From Porphyromonas circumdentaria (GTDB taxonomy: Bacteria; Bacteroidota; Bacteroidia; Bacteroidales; Porphyromonadaceae): 64,000 nt of DNA. The notes beneath the pieces were generated by a model. It did no database searches. It saw nothing but the letters and a program-made list of their open reading frames with translations, and was not told the DNA's origin. This document shows positions 53,637 through 63,780 of the stretch, one piece after another. The DNA is taken from contig NZ_FUXE01000012.1 of NCBI RefSeq assembly GCF_900167105.1, positions 1 through 64,000 of the forward strand. Direction: 5' to 3'. Every line of letters begins with the position of its first letter. The stretch's first letter is position 1. Made by a program: the position numbers and the translations under genes.

Positions 53637-55976
53637 ATGAATGCACAGAAAGACAAATTGCCTCACACTGTAAAAGAACGGATAGAGCAGAGTAAACGAG
53701 TTCACAAGGGCATCGTGCTTCGATTTTATTTGATTGCATGGGTTTTTGTGCTTGTTGCGGTAGTTGTCTGGGGGCGTCTCTATTGGATTGCAGGCGTTGA
53801 GGGTGCCGAGTGGCGTGAGATAGAGCGCAACCACCGTCCCGCAAAAGATGTCGTAGAGTACCCTAAAAGAGGCAGTATCTATGCCGCTACGGGAGAGTTA
53901 CTGAGGGTCTCTGTACCCTTCTTTCGTATGCGTTTCGATTTCCGTGCAGAGGGGTATACCACCCTGTGCGATACCAATCGAAGAAAAGAGCGGCAGGTCT
54001 TAGATACTTTGACGCAGATTTCGTATCGCGCTATCCCTCGTTTGCACACCTTGGATAAGTCCAGAACCAAGGAGACACTTATCCAACGTTGGTTAGAATA
54101 CTCCAATAAGGGAAAAAGAGGAGCTGACCTATATGGTTGCAATATTACTTTTGAAGAGTATAAAGCTCTGATCGGAGACTCTCTTATGTGGGTTTATGAG
54201 AGAAAAAGGGGAAGTGATACGCTCAAAAGAACGAAAAAGCGTACACCCTACTACATGGCACTAAACTCCGATAAAATATCCACTCGAAGAGCTCCTAACG
54301 GAGATATGGCAAAGTCGGCTCTCGGCTCCGTTTTAGGGAGAACTCAAGATAGCATAACGGTAGCGATTGGGGGAATTGAAGAGTACTACAACAAGTATCT
54401 TGCTGGCTCTTTCGGTATCAGAGAGGAGAAATTCCGCACCAATCGCTCTACAACGATTCAAAAAAATCCTCCCATTCATGGATCCGATGTCTACACCACT
54501 ATCGACTGGAAGCTGCAAGATGTAGCCGAGAAGGCTCTTGTGGAGCAGATCGACCACTACCAAGCCTATCGTGGTTCGGTTGCTGTTATGGAGGTAAACA
54601 CGGGGCGCATCGTGGCGATATCCAACAAGGAGAGAAACCTCAAGACCAACAAAATAGAAGAGAGCGGTAACCATATCTTTATAGACCTTATGGAGCCAGG
54701 CAGTACTCTCAAAACGGCAAGCATGGTTATCGCTCTTAATGACGGTATCATCGACCCTAAAGCATCGATTGATATCGGCAACACACGTGTGTGGCATTAT
54801 CGAGGGAGGCCTATTCAAGACCATAATGTGGGCGTGCTTACCTACGAAGAGGTGCTGGCCAGATCGAGTAACATCGGTACTGCCAAGATGATAGTAGCTG
54901 GTTATGAGCATCGTCAAGCCGATTATGTCAATAAGTTGAAAGCACTCTGCTTTGGAGATTCGCTCAAGAGTGATATCCCCCGTCCCTCTTTCCCTACGAT
55001 TCACTCCCCCGAGAAGAAGTATTGGGATAAATTAACCCTCTCTCGCATGTCCTACGGATATGCCATGCAGATACCCCCTATTTACATCCTCACGTTCTAC
55101 AATGCCATAGCCAATGGGGGGCATATAATGCGTCCCTATCTGGTAGATAAAATTGTCAATAACCGTGGAGAGGTCGTTTTGGAAAACAAGCCTACCGTCT
55201 TGCGCTCAGATATTGCTACCCCCCATACCATAGATGCCGTGCGTACTATGCTACGTATGGTGGTAACGGATGGTACGGCGAAAAGTTTGCGCACTCCACT
55301 TGTGGCTATCAGCGGAAAAACGGGTACGGCACGCTATACAGACCGAGGTCGGGGGTACATCAATAATGAGCACGTGGTGAGTTTTTGCGGTTATTTCCCC
55401 TCAGAGAACCCACGGTATACAGTCTATGCCAATATCGTACGCCCTCAAAACCCCAAGGGTCGCCCTGCGGCAGCCCTTATGGCAGGGACCATTGTAAAGG
55501 CTGTGGCGATAGCAGATGCCAAGCGACAGAAACAAATAAACTTCGAGGAAGTAAGACCCGATGCGGTACCCTCTGCGATGCCGCACCTATTGTCGGGCAG
55601 GAGAACTTCCTTGCAACGTTTCTCTCAACAGACGGGTATCGCTCTGTACACGGCAGAGGAAGCCTTGCCAACACCTTATGTAACGGTACAAACATCGAAA
55701 GATAGAAAGATGGCTATCACATCCGTTACGCCACGACGTCGAGAGATTATGCCCTCTGTGATAGGGATGTCGGCTTCCGATGCTTACTACCTACTGTTGA
55801 ACCACGGCTTGACGGTATACTTGAAGGGTCGAGGCGAGGTCGTGGAGCAGTCTAAACCCAGCGGTAGCAAAATCTTAAAGGGCGAGCAGGTACTGCTCTA
55901 TTTGAAGCCTAAGCACCTCCCTGCCCCAACCGCTATTCAATCAGATACTTCTACGCCTCCTAAACAACATGAGTGA
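53637..55976 (+). CDS. ftsI: Septal penicillin-binding protein (transpeptidase) FtsI
   Basis: 779 aa. A short cytoplasmic start and one helix (about 25-50) precede the PBP dimerization domain and the transpeptidase domain. Catalytic motifs are S356-T-L-K359, S410-S-N412 and K561-T-G-T-A. A C-terminal PASTA domain (about 700-770, MPSVIGMSASDAYYLL) follows. It crosslinks septal peptidoglycan. It overlaps murE by 8 bp. Confidence 0.95.
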   Translation: MNAQKDKLPHTVKERIEQSKRVHKGIVLRFYLIAWVFVLVAVVVWGRLYWIAGVEGAEWREIERNHRPAKDVVEYPKRGSIYAATGELLRVSVPFFRMRFDFRAEGYTTLCDTNRRKERQVLDTLTQISYRAIPRLHTLDKSRTKETLIQRWLEYSNKGKRGADLYGCNITFEEYKALIGDSLMWVYERKRGSDTLKRTKKRTPYYMALNSDKISTRRAPNGDMAKSALGSVLGRTQDSITVAIGGIEEYYNKYLAGSFGIREEKFRTNRSTTIQKNPPIHGSDVYTTIDWKLQDVAEKALVEQIDHYQAYRGSVAVMEVNTGRIVAISNKERNLKTNKIEESGNHIFIDLMEPGSTLKTASMVIALNDGIIDPKASIDIGNTRVWHYRGRPIQDHNVGVLTYEEVLARSSNIGTAKMIVAGYEHRQADYVNKLKALCFGDSLKSDIPRPSFPTIHSPEKKYWDKLTLSRMSYGYAMQIPPIYILTFYNAIANGGHIMRPYLVDKIVNNRGEVVLENKPTVLRSDIATPHTIDAVRTMLRMVVTDGTAKSLRTPLVAISGKTGTARYTDRGRGYINNEHVVSFCGYFPSENPRYTVYANIVRPQNPKGRPAAALMAGTIVKAVAIADAKRQKQINFEEVRPDAVPSAMPHLLSGRRTSLQRFSQQTGIALYTAEEALPTPYVTVQTSKDRKMAITSVTPRRREIMPSVIGMSASDAYYLLLNHGLTVYLKGRGEVVEQSKPSGSKILKGEQVLLYLKPKHLPAPTAIQSDTSTPPKQHE

Positions 55977-57504
55977 TCGTTATACACCCTCTTCTATCGA
56001 ACTTCTAACGCTGCAAGAAATTGTAGAGGGATTGAAGCCTTGGATTATCCATCTCGAAAATCAGGGAATCGAGAGTATCTCCTTTTGCAACATTGCCTCC
56101 GATTCTCGCAAGGTAGTCAAGGGGGGTATTTTCGTCGCTATCCCAGGGGTTGCCGTCGATGGGTGGAGCTTTATCCCCAAGGTGGTAGAGGCTGGCGCAA
56201 GCCTTGTAATCGGTGAACACATTCCGAGCGAAGAGGAGCGACGCCTATTCGAGGCGCACACAACGCTCTATCTTCAGGTCTCTTCTGCTCCCGCGGCGTT
56301 GGCTGCTTTGGTAGAGCTTTATTGGGGGCACCCCTCGCGTCAACTGCAATTGATAGGCGTTACGGGTACCAATGGCAAGACCACTACCGCTACTTTACTT
56401 TATCGTCTCTTCTCGCAACTGGGGTACAAAACGGGGCTTATCGGCACGGTGGAAAACCGAGTGGGCGATGAGGTCATTCCTGCGACCCACACTACGCCCG
56501 ATCCTATCGCCTTAGGAGCGTTGTTGCACCAAATGTGCGTAGCAGGCTGTACCTACGTTTTTATGGAGGTCTCTTCGCACGCCGTAGTGCAGAAGCGTAT
56601 CGGCTCTCTTCTGTTCCGTGGGGGTATTTTTACCAATCTAACGAGAGATCACCTCGACTATCACGGTACGATGCTCGAATATATCCGTGCCAAAAAGGGA
56701 TTCTTCGACAGTTTACCCCAAGAGGCCTTTGCCCTTATCAATGCAGATGATAAGAACGGTGCCACAATGGTACAGAATTGCGCTGCCCAAGTCTATACCT
56801 ATTCGCTGAATCGACCCGCAGACTTTTCTATAAAAGTGATAGAGAGAGACCTCAACGGTACCGCTTTGCTCCTCGATGGAAAAGAGGTCTGGAGCCGATT
56901 GGTGGGCAACTTCAATGCCTACAATATGGGGGTTGTTTATGCGGCAACCCGTCTACTTCTCCCCAACCTCCCCGTAGAGGAACTTCTTAAAGCACTCAGC
57001 ACGCTCCAAGCAGCGGAGGGACGCTTTGAAGTGGTCTATTCGGGAGCCTGCACCGCTATTGTCGATTATGCCCATACGCCCGATGCTTTGATTAAAGTAT
57101 TGGATACAATTCGCCCCTTACTCTTGCAGGGAGCACGCCTTATAACGGTAGTCGGGGCTGGAGGCAACAGAGACAAAGGCAAAAGACCGATTATGGCACA
57201 GGAGGCTTTCCGCCGTAGCGATTTGCTGCTTCTTACCAGCGATAACCCACGTAACGAAGACCCCGAAGTAATTATACAAGAGATGCTTGAGGGGCTTACT
57301 CCAGCAGAACAAATACGCACGCTCGTTAATAAAGATAGGCGAGAAGCGATACGTACCGCCTGCCGTCTGGCACAAAAGGGCGATGTAATAGTCGTGGCAG
57401 GCAAAGGACACGAAACCTATCAAGAGATAGCAGGCGTGCGCCACCATTTTGATGACCGAGAAGAGCTGCGCACAGCTCTCTCGCTACTAAACAATCCTTC
57501 TTAA
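55969..57504 (+). CDS. murE: UDP-MurNAc-tripeptide synthetase MurE (meso-diaminopimelate adding)
   Basis: 511 aa Mur ligase. The ATP site GVTGTNGKTTTATLL, the DNPRNEDP motif (DNPR indicates meso-diaminopimelate rather than Lys as substrate) and GKGHETYQ near the C-terminus are present. It adds the third residue of the peptidoglycan stem peptide. Its start overlaps the end of ftsI and its end is 15 bp before mraY. Confidence 0.96.
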   Translation: MSDRYTPSSIELLTLQEIVEGLKPWIIHLENQGIESISFCNIASDSRKVVKGGIFVAIPGVAVDGWSFIPKVVEAGASLVIGEHIPSEEERRLFEAHTTLYLQVSSAPAALAALVELYWGHPSRQLQLIGVTGTNGKTTTATLLYRLFSQLGYKTGLIGTVENRVGDEVIPATHTTPDPIALGALLHQMCVAGCTYVFMEVSSHAVVQKRIGSLLFRGGIFTNLTRDHLDYHGTMLEYIRAKKGFFDSLPQEAFALINADDKNGATMVQNCAAQVYTYSLNRPADFSIKVIERDLNGTALLLDGKEVWSRLVGNFNAYNMGVVYAATRLLLPNLPVEELLKALSTLQAAEGRFEVVYSGACTAIVDYAHTPDALIKVLDTIRPLLLQGARLITVVGAGGNRDKGKRPIMAQEAFRRSDLLLLTSDNPRNEDPEVIIQEMLEGLTPAEQIRTLVNKDRREAIRTACRLAQKGDVIVVAGKGHETYQEIAGVRHHFDDREELRTALSLLNNPS

Positions 57505-57519
57505 TCTCAATTTTATATC

Positions 57520-58779
57520 ATGCTATACTATCTAAGTGATTTACTTACCCAATGGCAAATACCAGGTAGCCGACTTTTTTACTACGTTTCGTTCAGAGCC
57601 ACGATGGCCTTTATATTGGCCCTCGTTTTAGCTACATGGGTGGGAAGTAGTATTATAAACTATCTGCGCAAACATCAAATAGGAGAGGTGGTACGAGATT
57701 TGGGCTTAGAGGGCGAATCCTCCAAGAAAGATACACCCACCATGGGGGGGATTATCATTATCCTTGCAATTCTTATCCCTACCATACTATGGGCGCGCCT
57801 TGATAATATCTATGTAATCCTGATGATCATTACTACCTTGCTGATGGCTATGCTCGGCTTTTTGGACGATTACATCAAGGTATTTCGCAACAACAAAGAT
57901 GGTTTGAAGGGCAAGTATAAGATCTTGGTACAGGTTATCTTGGGTCTCATTATCGGCACGGTACTTTATCTGAGCCCCGAGGCTACTATTCGTGAGAATA
58001 GAGAAGTGCGTAACGATGGCACCATCGAGCAGGTATTTTTTGAAGCCGAGCAGGTAAAAAGTACCAAAACGACAATTCCTTTTTTCAAAAACAATAACTT
58101 CGATTATGCCGATATACTGCCCGTACCTGATGAATATAAGCAGATAGCAGGGTGGTTGCTTTTCATTGTAATAACCATTTTGATTATTACTTATTTGAGT
58201 AACTGTGTGAATCTGACAGACGGATTAGATGGGCTTGCAGCAGGTTCCTCGGCACCCGTTGGGCTTGTTCTACTCATTTTGGCCTATGTTTCCAGCCATA
58301 TACAGATGGCCTCTTATCTGAATATCATGTATATACCTGGTGCCGAAGAGCTTGTTATATTTGCAGCTGCCTTTGTGGGGGCAACTATCGGATTTCTTTG
58401 GTTCAATAGTTATCCTGCGCAAGTATTCATGGGAGATACGGGTAGCCTTGCTCTCGGGGGGATCATAGCCGCCTTTGCCATTATCATACGTAAGGAATTT
58501 TTACTCCCTATCATGGGCGGACTCTTCATTGTCGAGGGGCTCTCTACCATGATTCAAGTAGGATATTACAAATATACTCGCAAGCGTTACGGAGAGCCTC
58601 GACGGATATTCCGCATGGCACCACTGCATCATCACTTCCAAAAGGGCGAGGCCGACCAGATAAAATCTATCATTCAACGCCCTCATAAGAAGATTGCCGA
58701 GAATAAGATTGTAGTGCGTTTTTGGCTCATAGCTATCATTTTGGCTGCTCTTTCCGTAGCTACACTTAAGATGAGATAA
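57520..58779 (+). CDS. mraY: Phospho-MurNAc-pentapeptide transferase MraY
   Basis: 419 aa, ten or so membrane helices, longer than the usual 360 because of an insertion around residues 150-200. Motifs TPTMGG, FLDDYIK, NLTDGLDGLAAG, FMGDTGSLALGG and PLHHHFQKG are intact. It makes lipid I. murD, normally next, is absent; the next gene encodes a PASTA protein. Confidence 0.96.
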   Translation: MLYYLSDLLTQWQIPGSRLFYYVSFRATMAFILALVLATWVGSSIINYLRKHQIGEVVRDLGLEGESSKKDTPTMGGIIIILAILIPTILWARLDNIYVILMIITTLLMAMLGFLDDYIKVFRNNKDGLKGKYKILVQVILGLIIGTVLYLSPEATIRENREVRNDGTIEQVFFEAEQVKSTKTTIPFFKNNNFDYADILPVPDEYKQIAGWLLFIVITILIITYLSNCVNLTDGLDGLAAGSSAPVGLVLLILAYVSSHIQMASYLNIMYIPGAEELVIFAAAFVGATIGFLWFNSYPAQVFMGDTGSLALGGIIAAFAIIIRKEFLLPIMGGLFIVEGLSTMIQVGYYKYTRKRYGEPRRIFRMAPLHHHFQKGEADQIKSIIQRPHKKIAENKIVVRFWLIAIILAALSVATLKMR

Positions 58780-58831
58780 TGCCTTTCTTCTTAAAAATGT
58801 TTGCTTACAAATCGAATAAAACTATTTTTCT

Positions 58832-59476
58832 ATGAAGTTTTTACGACGTAATTCCCTCATTGGCAACATTGTATTAATGATTGTGATTAGTATCGCCATC
58901 ATTATGGCTCTACTCTTTTGGGTGGGGCATTATACGAGGCATGGCGATAGCGTTATAGTACCCCCTCTGCGCGGTCTTAGTTTTCAGGAGGCGGAAAAGG
59001 TGCTCAAAGACCAAGGGTTGCGGGGTGAGATTGTAGACTCTAACTATTTCGAAGGGTTGGCTCCAGGCAGTGTGTACGAGAGCTTGCCCGAAGAGGGGGC
59101 TAAGGTGAAACCAGGGCGCATCATATTCCTAACAGTCAATGCTTTCTCCCCCAAGTTAGTGCAGCTTCCCTCCAATTTAGAGGGGATGTCTATGCGTCAA
59201 GCAAAGGCTACCTTAGAGGGGTTGGGATTTCGAGTAGTGCAGATACGTCAGGTGCCAGGTGAATTTAACGGTCTTACTGCTGGTGTAGAGGATAGTTATG
59301 GCAGAACCATTGCCCCAGGAACAAAGCTACAAGCCAAATCTTCTCTCGTTCTTTTGGTTACGGGGCATACTCCTTTTGTAGAAGATGAATTGACCCAATC
59401 TATTGAAGACAGCATTCGAGCTCAATCTCCCGTACTGGAAGAGGAGAGTGAGAAAGAGGATGAAAACTGGTGGTAA
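58832..59476 (+). CDS. PASTA-domain membrane protein
   Basis: 214 aa. One N-terminal helix (about 10-30) and two PASTA repeats (about 42-105, VPPLRGLSFQEAEKVL, and 115-180, LPSNLEGMSMRQAKATL), then an acidic Glu-rich tail. PASTA domains bind muropeptides or peptidoglycan. In Bacteroidota such a gene commonly sits next to rluD and ddl. It is 12 bp upstream of the RluD gene. Confidence 0.88.
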   Translation: MKFLRRNSLIGNIVLMIVISIAIIMALLFWVGHYTRHGDSVIVPPLRGLSFQEAEKVLKDQGLRGEIVDSNYFEGLAPGSVYESLPEEGAKVKPGRIIFLTVNAFSPKLVQLPSNLEGMSMRQAKATLEGLGFRVVQIRQVPGEFNGLTAGVEDSYGRTIAPGTKLQAKSSLVLLVTGHTPFVEDELTQSIEDSIRAQSPVLEEESEKEDENWW

Positions 59477-59488
59477 TCTGAATCTGCT

Positions 59489-60571
59489 ATGAGAGAGGAT
59501 TATACAGAAGAAATCTGGGATGAGGAGGAGGGTTTTGATTTGTCGCCCCTTCCCGAGGAAGAGGCGGGTGCCAATCTCTATGAACACTTTCGTATAGTCG
59601 TAGACCAAGGGCAGACCCCTATCCGAGTAGATAAGTTTTTGGGCGATCGTTTGGAACATAGCTCCCGCAACCGCATTCAGCAAGCGGCCGAGGCGGGGCA
59701 TCTTTTTGCAGGAGATACTCCTATAAAGAGCAGTTACCGTGTACGTCCAGGTGATATAATAACCCTCCGCTTAGAGCGTCCTCCCTTTGAGAAAGGGATT
59801 CTACCCGAGGATATTCCCTTAGATATTGTCTATGAAGATGACGACCTGCTCGTGGTCAATAAGCCAGCAGGTATGGTGGTGCATCCAGGTAATGGCAATT
59901 ATACGGGTACATTGGTCAATGCTTTAGCATTTTATCTTAAGGATAATCCAACTTACGACCCGAATGATCCTGCGGTAGGGTTAGCACATCGAATCGATAA
60001 AGATACGAGTGGTTTGCTCGTGGTAGCCAAACGCCCCGATGCCAAGACAGCCTTGGGAAAACAGTTTTTCGAGAAAACTTCTGAACGTACCTACTATGCT
60101 TTGGTGTGGGGTTCTTTTCCAGAAAAAGAGGGTAGGATAGAGGGAAATATAGGAAGAGACCCGAGAGATCGTACTCGTATGCTTGTTTTTCCACCCGATA
60201 GCGGGGAGGGTAAGCCCGCCGTTACCCATTATAAAGTGCTTGAAACCTTTGCTTTCGTTTCTTTGATAGAGTGCCGGTTAGAGACAGGGCGCACGCACCA
60301 AATACGGGCGCATATGAAATCGATTAATCACCCTCTCTTTTCTGATGAAAAGTATGGTGGACATGAGATCTTGCGAGGTCGCCCTACTTCGGCTTATCTA
60401 TCCTTTGCTCGGCGCATGCTGCAACTATGCCCTCGACAGGCGTTGCATGCTCGTACACTGGGATTTGTACATCCTACGACGAAAGAGATGATACGCTTCG
60501 AGGTATCTCTACCCGAGGATATGCAGCTTCTTATAGAGGAGTGGCGAAAGTATGCTCTATCCATTCTCTAA
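59489..60571 (+). CDS. RluD-family 23S rRNA pseudouridine synthase
   Basis: 360 aa. An acidic N-terminal extension precedes an S4 domain (about 45-105, RVDKFLGDRL), then the synthase domain with the catalytic Asp in HRIDKDTSGLLVV and the RTHQIRAHM motif. RluD makes pseudouridines in helix 69 of 23S rRNA, the same helix that RlmH acts on. The exact member (RluD versus RluC or RluA) is not certain, so no symbol is given. Confidence 0.9.
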   Translation: MREDYTEEIWDEEEGFDLSPLPEEEAGANLYEHFRIVVDQGQTPIRVDKFLGDRLEHSSRNRIQQAAEAGHLFAGDTPIKSSYRVRPGDIITLRLERPPFEKGILPEDIPLDIVYEDDDLLVVNKPAGMVVHPGNGNYTGTLVNALAFYLKDNPTYDPNDPAVGLAHRIDKDTSGLLVVAKRPDAKTALGKQFFEKTSERTYYALVWGSFPEKEGRIEGNIGRDPRDRTRMLVFPPDSGEGKPAVTHYKVLETFAFVSLIECRLETGRTHQIRAHMKSINHPLFSDEKYGGHEILRGRPTSAYLSFARRMLQLCPRQALHARTLGFVHPTTKEMIRFEVSLPEDMQLLIEEWRKYALSIL

Positions 60572-61049
60572 AGGCACCCTATACAGGGCATGAGCCTCCC
60601 GATACAGGAGTCTTTTTAGGAAGTGTTGTAACGCAGGTTGTTACACGTTTGAACTTTATCCGAGACAATCTATGGTTTAGGAAACCACTATTCTGTACTT
60701 GTTATCACACATCCGAACTTTATCTGAGACCCATCTCTAATTTGACTTCTTCTGGGGGCTTTAGAGAGTGCTGACATATACCCAAAAGGCGAACGAGTAG
60801 GGAGGTAGAGTTGTAGATTTTGGCGCAAAGAGCTGTCGAGCTGCTTTCACAATACCTTTTTTCTATTACGCAAACTTTTTCGACTTCTTTGAACCCAGTT
60901 TAAAAGGAAAGCATAAAAAGAAAACTCCGACAAGCCTTACAAAAGGCTTGTCGGAGTCATTTTTTACAAGAGAGTGTGTAACAACTAATCTACACCAATT
61001 AACTTTTTTGAACTGTAGACCACATCATATCCTCTCTATCTTGTTTTGT
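60572..61049. other. Gap between convergent genes
   Basis: 478 bp. Besides the terminator at 60924-60966 I see only an imperfect direct repeat GAACTTTATCcGAGAC (60650-60665 and about 60716-60731). No gene is supportable. Confidence 0.4.
60924..60966. terminator. Bidirectional intrinsic terminator
   Basis: ACTCCGACAAGCCTT (60924-60938) pairs perfectly with AAGGCTTGTCGGAGT (60943-60957) around a 4-nt loop. T tracts follow on the plus strand and, read in reverse, on the minus strand, so it serves both the RluD run and the T9SS protein gene. Confidence 0.88.
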
Positions 61050-63251
61050 TTAAAGAACAACCTTGAAAGCTTCATTTCCAACAGAAACTACATAAGCACC
61101 TGTTGCCAAACCTTCTACTACGATTGATTGCTCTCCAGAAACGTTGTTATAAACAGTTTCTCCAGCTACTCCAAATACCGTAACCTGAGCACCTAAAGGA
61201 TTTTCGATACGCAAAACACCATTAGATACGTAAGCAGTAGCCTCAACCAAACCGTGAACAGCCTCTGCACCTACGGTATTTTGAACCTGTTCATAGGCAG
61301 AGTATTCACTTGTCTTAATTTTAGTGCTAGAGTACTGATCTTGAGGAGCCTTACCACGAACGGCTACTACACGAGCGTAAAGAGGCGCAGCCACTTTGTT
61401 AGCAGGGGCATTAACTCGTATTTCATGACTTGTTTCGGGAACAAACTGCTTCAAGTAGCAAGGATCACGGAATACTTCATCCTTTTTATAATTCTGAGTA
61501 ATCTTCAAGTTATCAATATAAAGGTTACCAGGACCCTTTACAGCAAAGATACCTAACTTAGAACGCTTAGCTCCCTTTGTGAATTCAATCTCATAAGTAG
61601 TCCATCTAGGAGTAACTTTTTCTGGATATATAAGCTCTACCTGCTTGAAGTCATTCAACTCTTCGTCATAGGTAAAGAGAGCAAGAGCAGCCTCTGTTTG
61701 AATCGTAGCAATCACATTAGCATTTTGATCCTTAATCTCTTCGAGAACTCCCCAAAGGTCTACCTTAACCTTGAATTTACCTTCATCCTTAGAAAGGTCT
61801 AACTCTTCAGACTGAAGGCTTACGTTCTTACCTCCGTTATAGTAGTGCCATCCGTCAATACAAACGACTCCTTGATAAGGGGCATAAGTAAAGCCCAACC
61901 ATCCTGCTTGCACTGTTTCAAGAACGCGTCCAAGCCCCTGAAACGTCTCAGCATGAGGGTCTGGATTCTCTGGAGTCCATTGAGGGATATTGCCGTTTAT
62001 GTCTCTCAAATTAGAGAAGTCTTCGTTGGTAATAACAAACTCTCCATCTTTCTCTGCAGTACGGTCATAGTAAGCCCAAACGTTGTAAACATCTGCAGCG
62101 GGCACTTTGTCCCAAGTGGCAGTAAATACTCCGTTAACAGCAGGACCTTGGATAGACTTCAACACAGGTGCTTCTAAATCATAGATCTCTGCATCGGGAG
62201 AGGTGATAGACTTGTGCTCGCCCTTAACAGCAGTTAGGTTGTAGAAGTACACCCCGCCAGAAGTAAGTCCAGAAAGAGTATAAGAAGTTGTATTACCACC
62301 CTCTATTTTCTGATTAACAACAACATCTTCACGCTTGGTGGGGACAGGAGCACCTGGAGCAGGGGCTGGCTCTCCTGTTGGTACCATATGGTACACGTTC
62401 AAAAGGTAAGAATCCGCTCCAGCGACTTCTTTCCAACGGAGATTTACAGATGTACCCTTATAGTTGTTGTAGTTCTTAAGCTCAGGCATTGTCACGTGAG
62501 CGTCAACTTGAACTACCTCAATATCGTCAATCAAGACACCGTAATCATCATTTTGAGCCATCTTTACGATATTAACAAGGGTTGTTTTCCCTGCATCTTG
62601 GAAGAGAATCTCATAAGTTTTCCACGTAGTAGGGATATCCGTAATATGTATAGAGTTACCAAATCTCCAAGTTGGAGACATATTGAAAGTCTCTGCAGCT
62701 TCTACGAGCAGTTCTGCCATTTCTCCTTGCCCCAAAGCACGAGAAGCCTTAGCTCTAAAGCGCACAAAGAAGTTCGCTTGTCGTTTAGAGACATCTATCA
62801 AAGGAGTGTTAATCTTAGCCTGTTTGTCTGCCATATAGAGAGCTCCTCCTGCGGGGTAGACATTCCCCGCCCCCCATGTTTTCTGATGAGTGTACTGCTC
62901 CTTAACATTAAACCACACGGGATACTCAGAAATAGGAGTTTCATCTCCAGACACATATATCAAGGTATTTGTGTCAGGATTTGCTTCTGTTCCCGTAGTT
63001 AACTTGGAGAAGTCTTCTTTTAGAATAGAAACTTCTGTTCCATAGGAAGCAATGGTTGTACCCTCGGGAAGGAGCATATTAGCACGTCCTGTAGAAGGCA
63101 CGAAGCTTTGCATTCCTCTACCCTGCACATTCCCTTTCACAGCATCTTGAGGAGTAGGGAACGCATATTGAGCGTTCGCTTTTTCCAAAGATACCGATGT
63201 AGCAAGCGTAACACCTGCTACCAAAGTAGCAATAGTAATTAATCTTTTCAT
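61050..63251 (-). CDS. T9SS-exported cell-surface protein with FnIII and jelly-roll modules
   Basis: 733 aa from the ATG at 63251 (a TTG 6 bases earlier opens the frame). Signal peptide to about residue 29 (ANAQY). Jelly-roll modules of the cleaved-adhesin type lie at about 75-250 and 405-605, both with an EDFSxL start and an IDDIxV or IDNLKI end; FnIII-like domains (about 265-400) lie between. A C-terminal sorting domain (VTVFGVAGETVY ... AYVVSVGNEAFKVVL) predicts export by the type IX system. This resembles gingipain/Kgp adhesin regions and other Porphyromonas surface proteins, but it has no peptidase domain; a binding role is inferred. Confidence 0.8.
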   Translation of the reverse strand: MKRLITIATLVAGVTLATSVSLEKANAQYAFPTPQDAVKGNVQGRGMQSFVPSTGRANMLLPEGTTIASYGTEVSILKEDFSKLTTGTEANPDTNTLIYVSGDETPISEYPVWFNVKEQYTHQKTWGAGNVYPAGGALYMADKQAKINTPLIDVSKRQANFFVRFRAKASRALGQGEMAELLVEAAETFNMSPTWRFGNSIHITDIPTTWKTYEILFQDAGKTTLVNIVKMAQNDDYGVLIDDIEVVQVDAHVTMPELKNYNNYKGTSVNLRWKEVAGADSYLLNVYHMVPTGEPAPAPGAPVPTKREDVVVNQKIEGGNTTSYTLSGLTSGGVYFYNLTAVKGEHKSITSPDAEIYDLEAPVLKSIQGPAVNGVFTATWDKVPAADVYNVWAYYDRTAEKDGEFVITNEDFSNLRDINGNIPQWTPENPDPHAETFQGLGRVLETVQAGWLGFTYAPYQGVVCIDGWHYYNGGKNVSLQSEELDLSKDEGKFKVKVDLWGVLEEIKDQNANVIATIQTEAALALFTYDEELNDFKQVELIYPEKVTPRWTTYEIEFTKGAKRSKLGIFAVKGPGNLYIDNLKITQNYKKDEVFRDPCYLKQFVPETSHEIRVNAPANKVAAPLYARVVAVRGKAPQDQYSSTKIKTSEYSAYEQVQNTVGAEAVHGLVEATAYVSNGVLRIENPLGAQVTVFGVAGETVYNNVSGEQSIVVEGLATGAYVVSVGNEAFKVVL

Positions 63252-63780
63252 CGTCAAAATAAATAATCGTTATGTCAAATATCTAATTCTAAATCTATTC
63301 AAAGACGGGGAAGAGAAAACTTCTCTCCAAACAACAGAAGTACTATAGTATATACACCCTCTACTGAATGCCCCACAGAACCTGTCACATTTGGGGCAAC
63401 ACTCAGTCTAAAGTAACCACAAAAGGGCATTTTAATACTTTAAAATGATTCTTTGCGCTAAGTTAGAGAGTTTATTGCAAACAAACAAATATCGCCTCAT
63501 GAAGCTAATCTCATTGATTATCGCACTCCTGCTGAATATAAGGACATGTTCTTCATCGGAAAAGAGTTCTCATATTTTTCAAAACACTTTTTCTTTTATT
63601 ACTCTTTATTATTTACCTTTGTAAAGATGGCTGCTGTAGACTCGTAGTTTTGTAAAACTCAATCCTTATGTCAAACATCTATATTCAGAATTATATATTA
63701 CGAGAAAGCTATTTTCACTCGTTCTCAACCCATCAAAAAGACATAATATTTATTGTAAACACTTTAGTATAAAAAGCAAG
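63252..63780. other. Divergent intergenic region of two secreted-protein genes
   Basis: 529 bp between divergently transcribed genes. It contains a -7 box TAccTTTG (63614-63621) for the plus-strand gene. ATGTCAAAtATCTA and ATGTCAAAcATCTA occur at about 63272 and 63668. Nothing else is recognised. Confidence 0.45.
63614..63621 (+). promoter_or_regulatory. -7 box upstream of the last gene
   Basis: TAccTTTG matches the consensus; the -33 element is not clear. The predicted leader is about 155 nt. Confidence 0.45.

Noticed and set aside
60650-60731. Direct repeat GAACTTTATCcGAGAC as a possible new array
   Set aside because: Only two copies, not in the 21-22 bp register of the other arrays, and no third unit.
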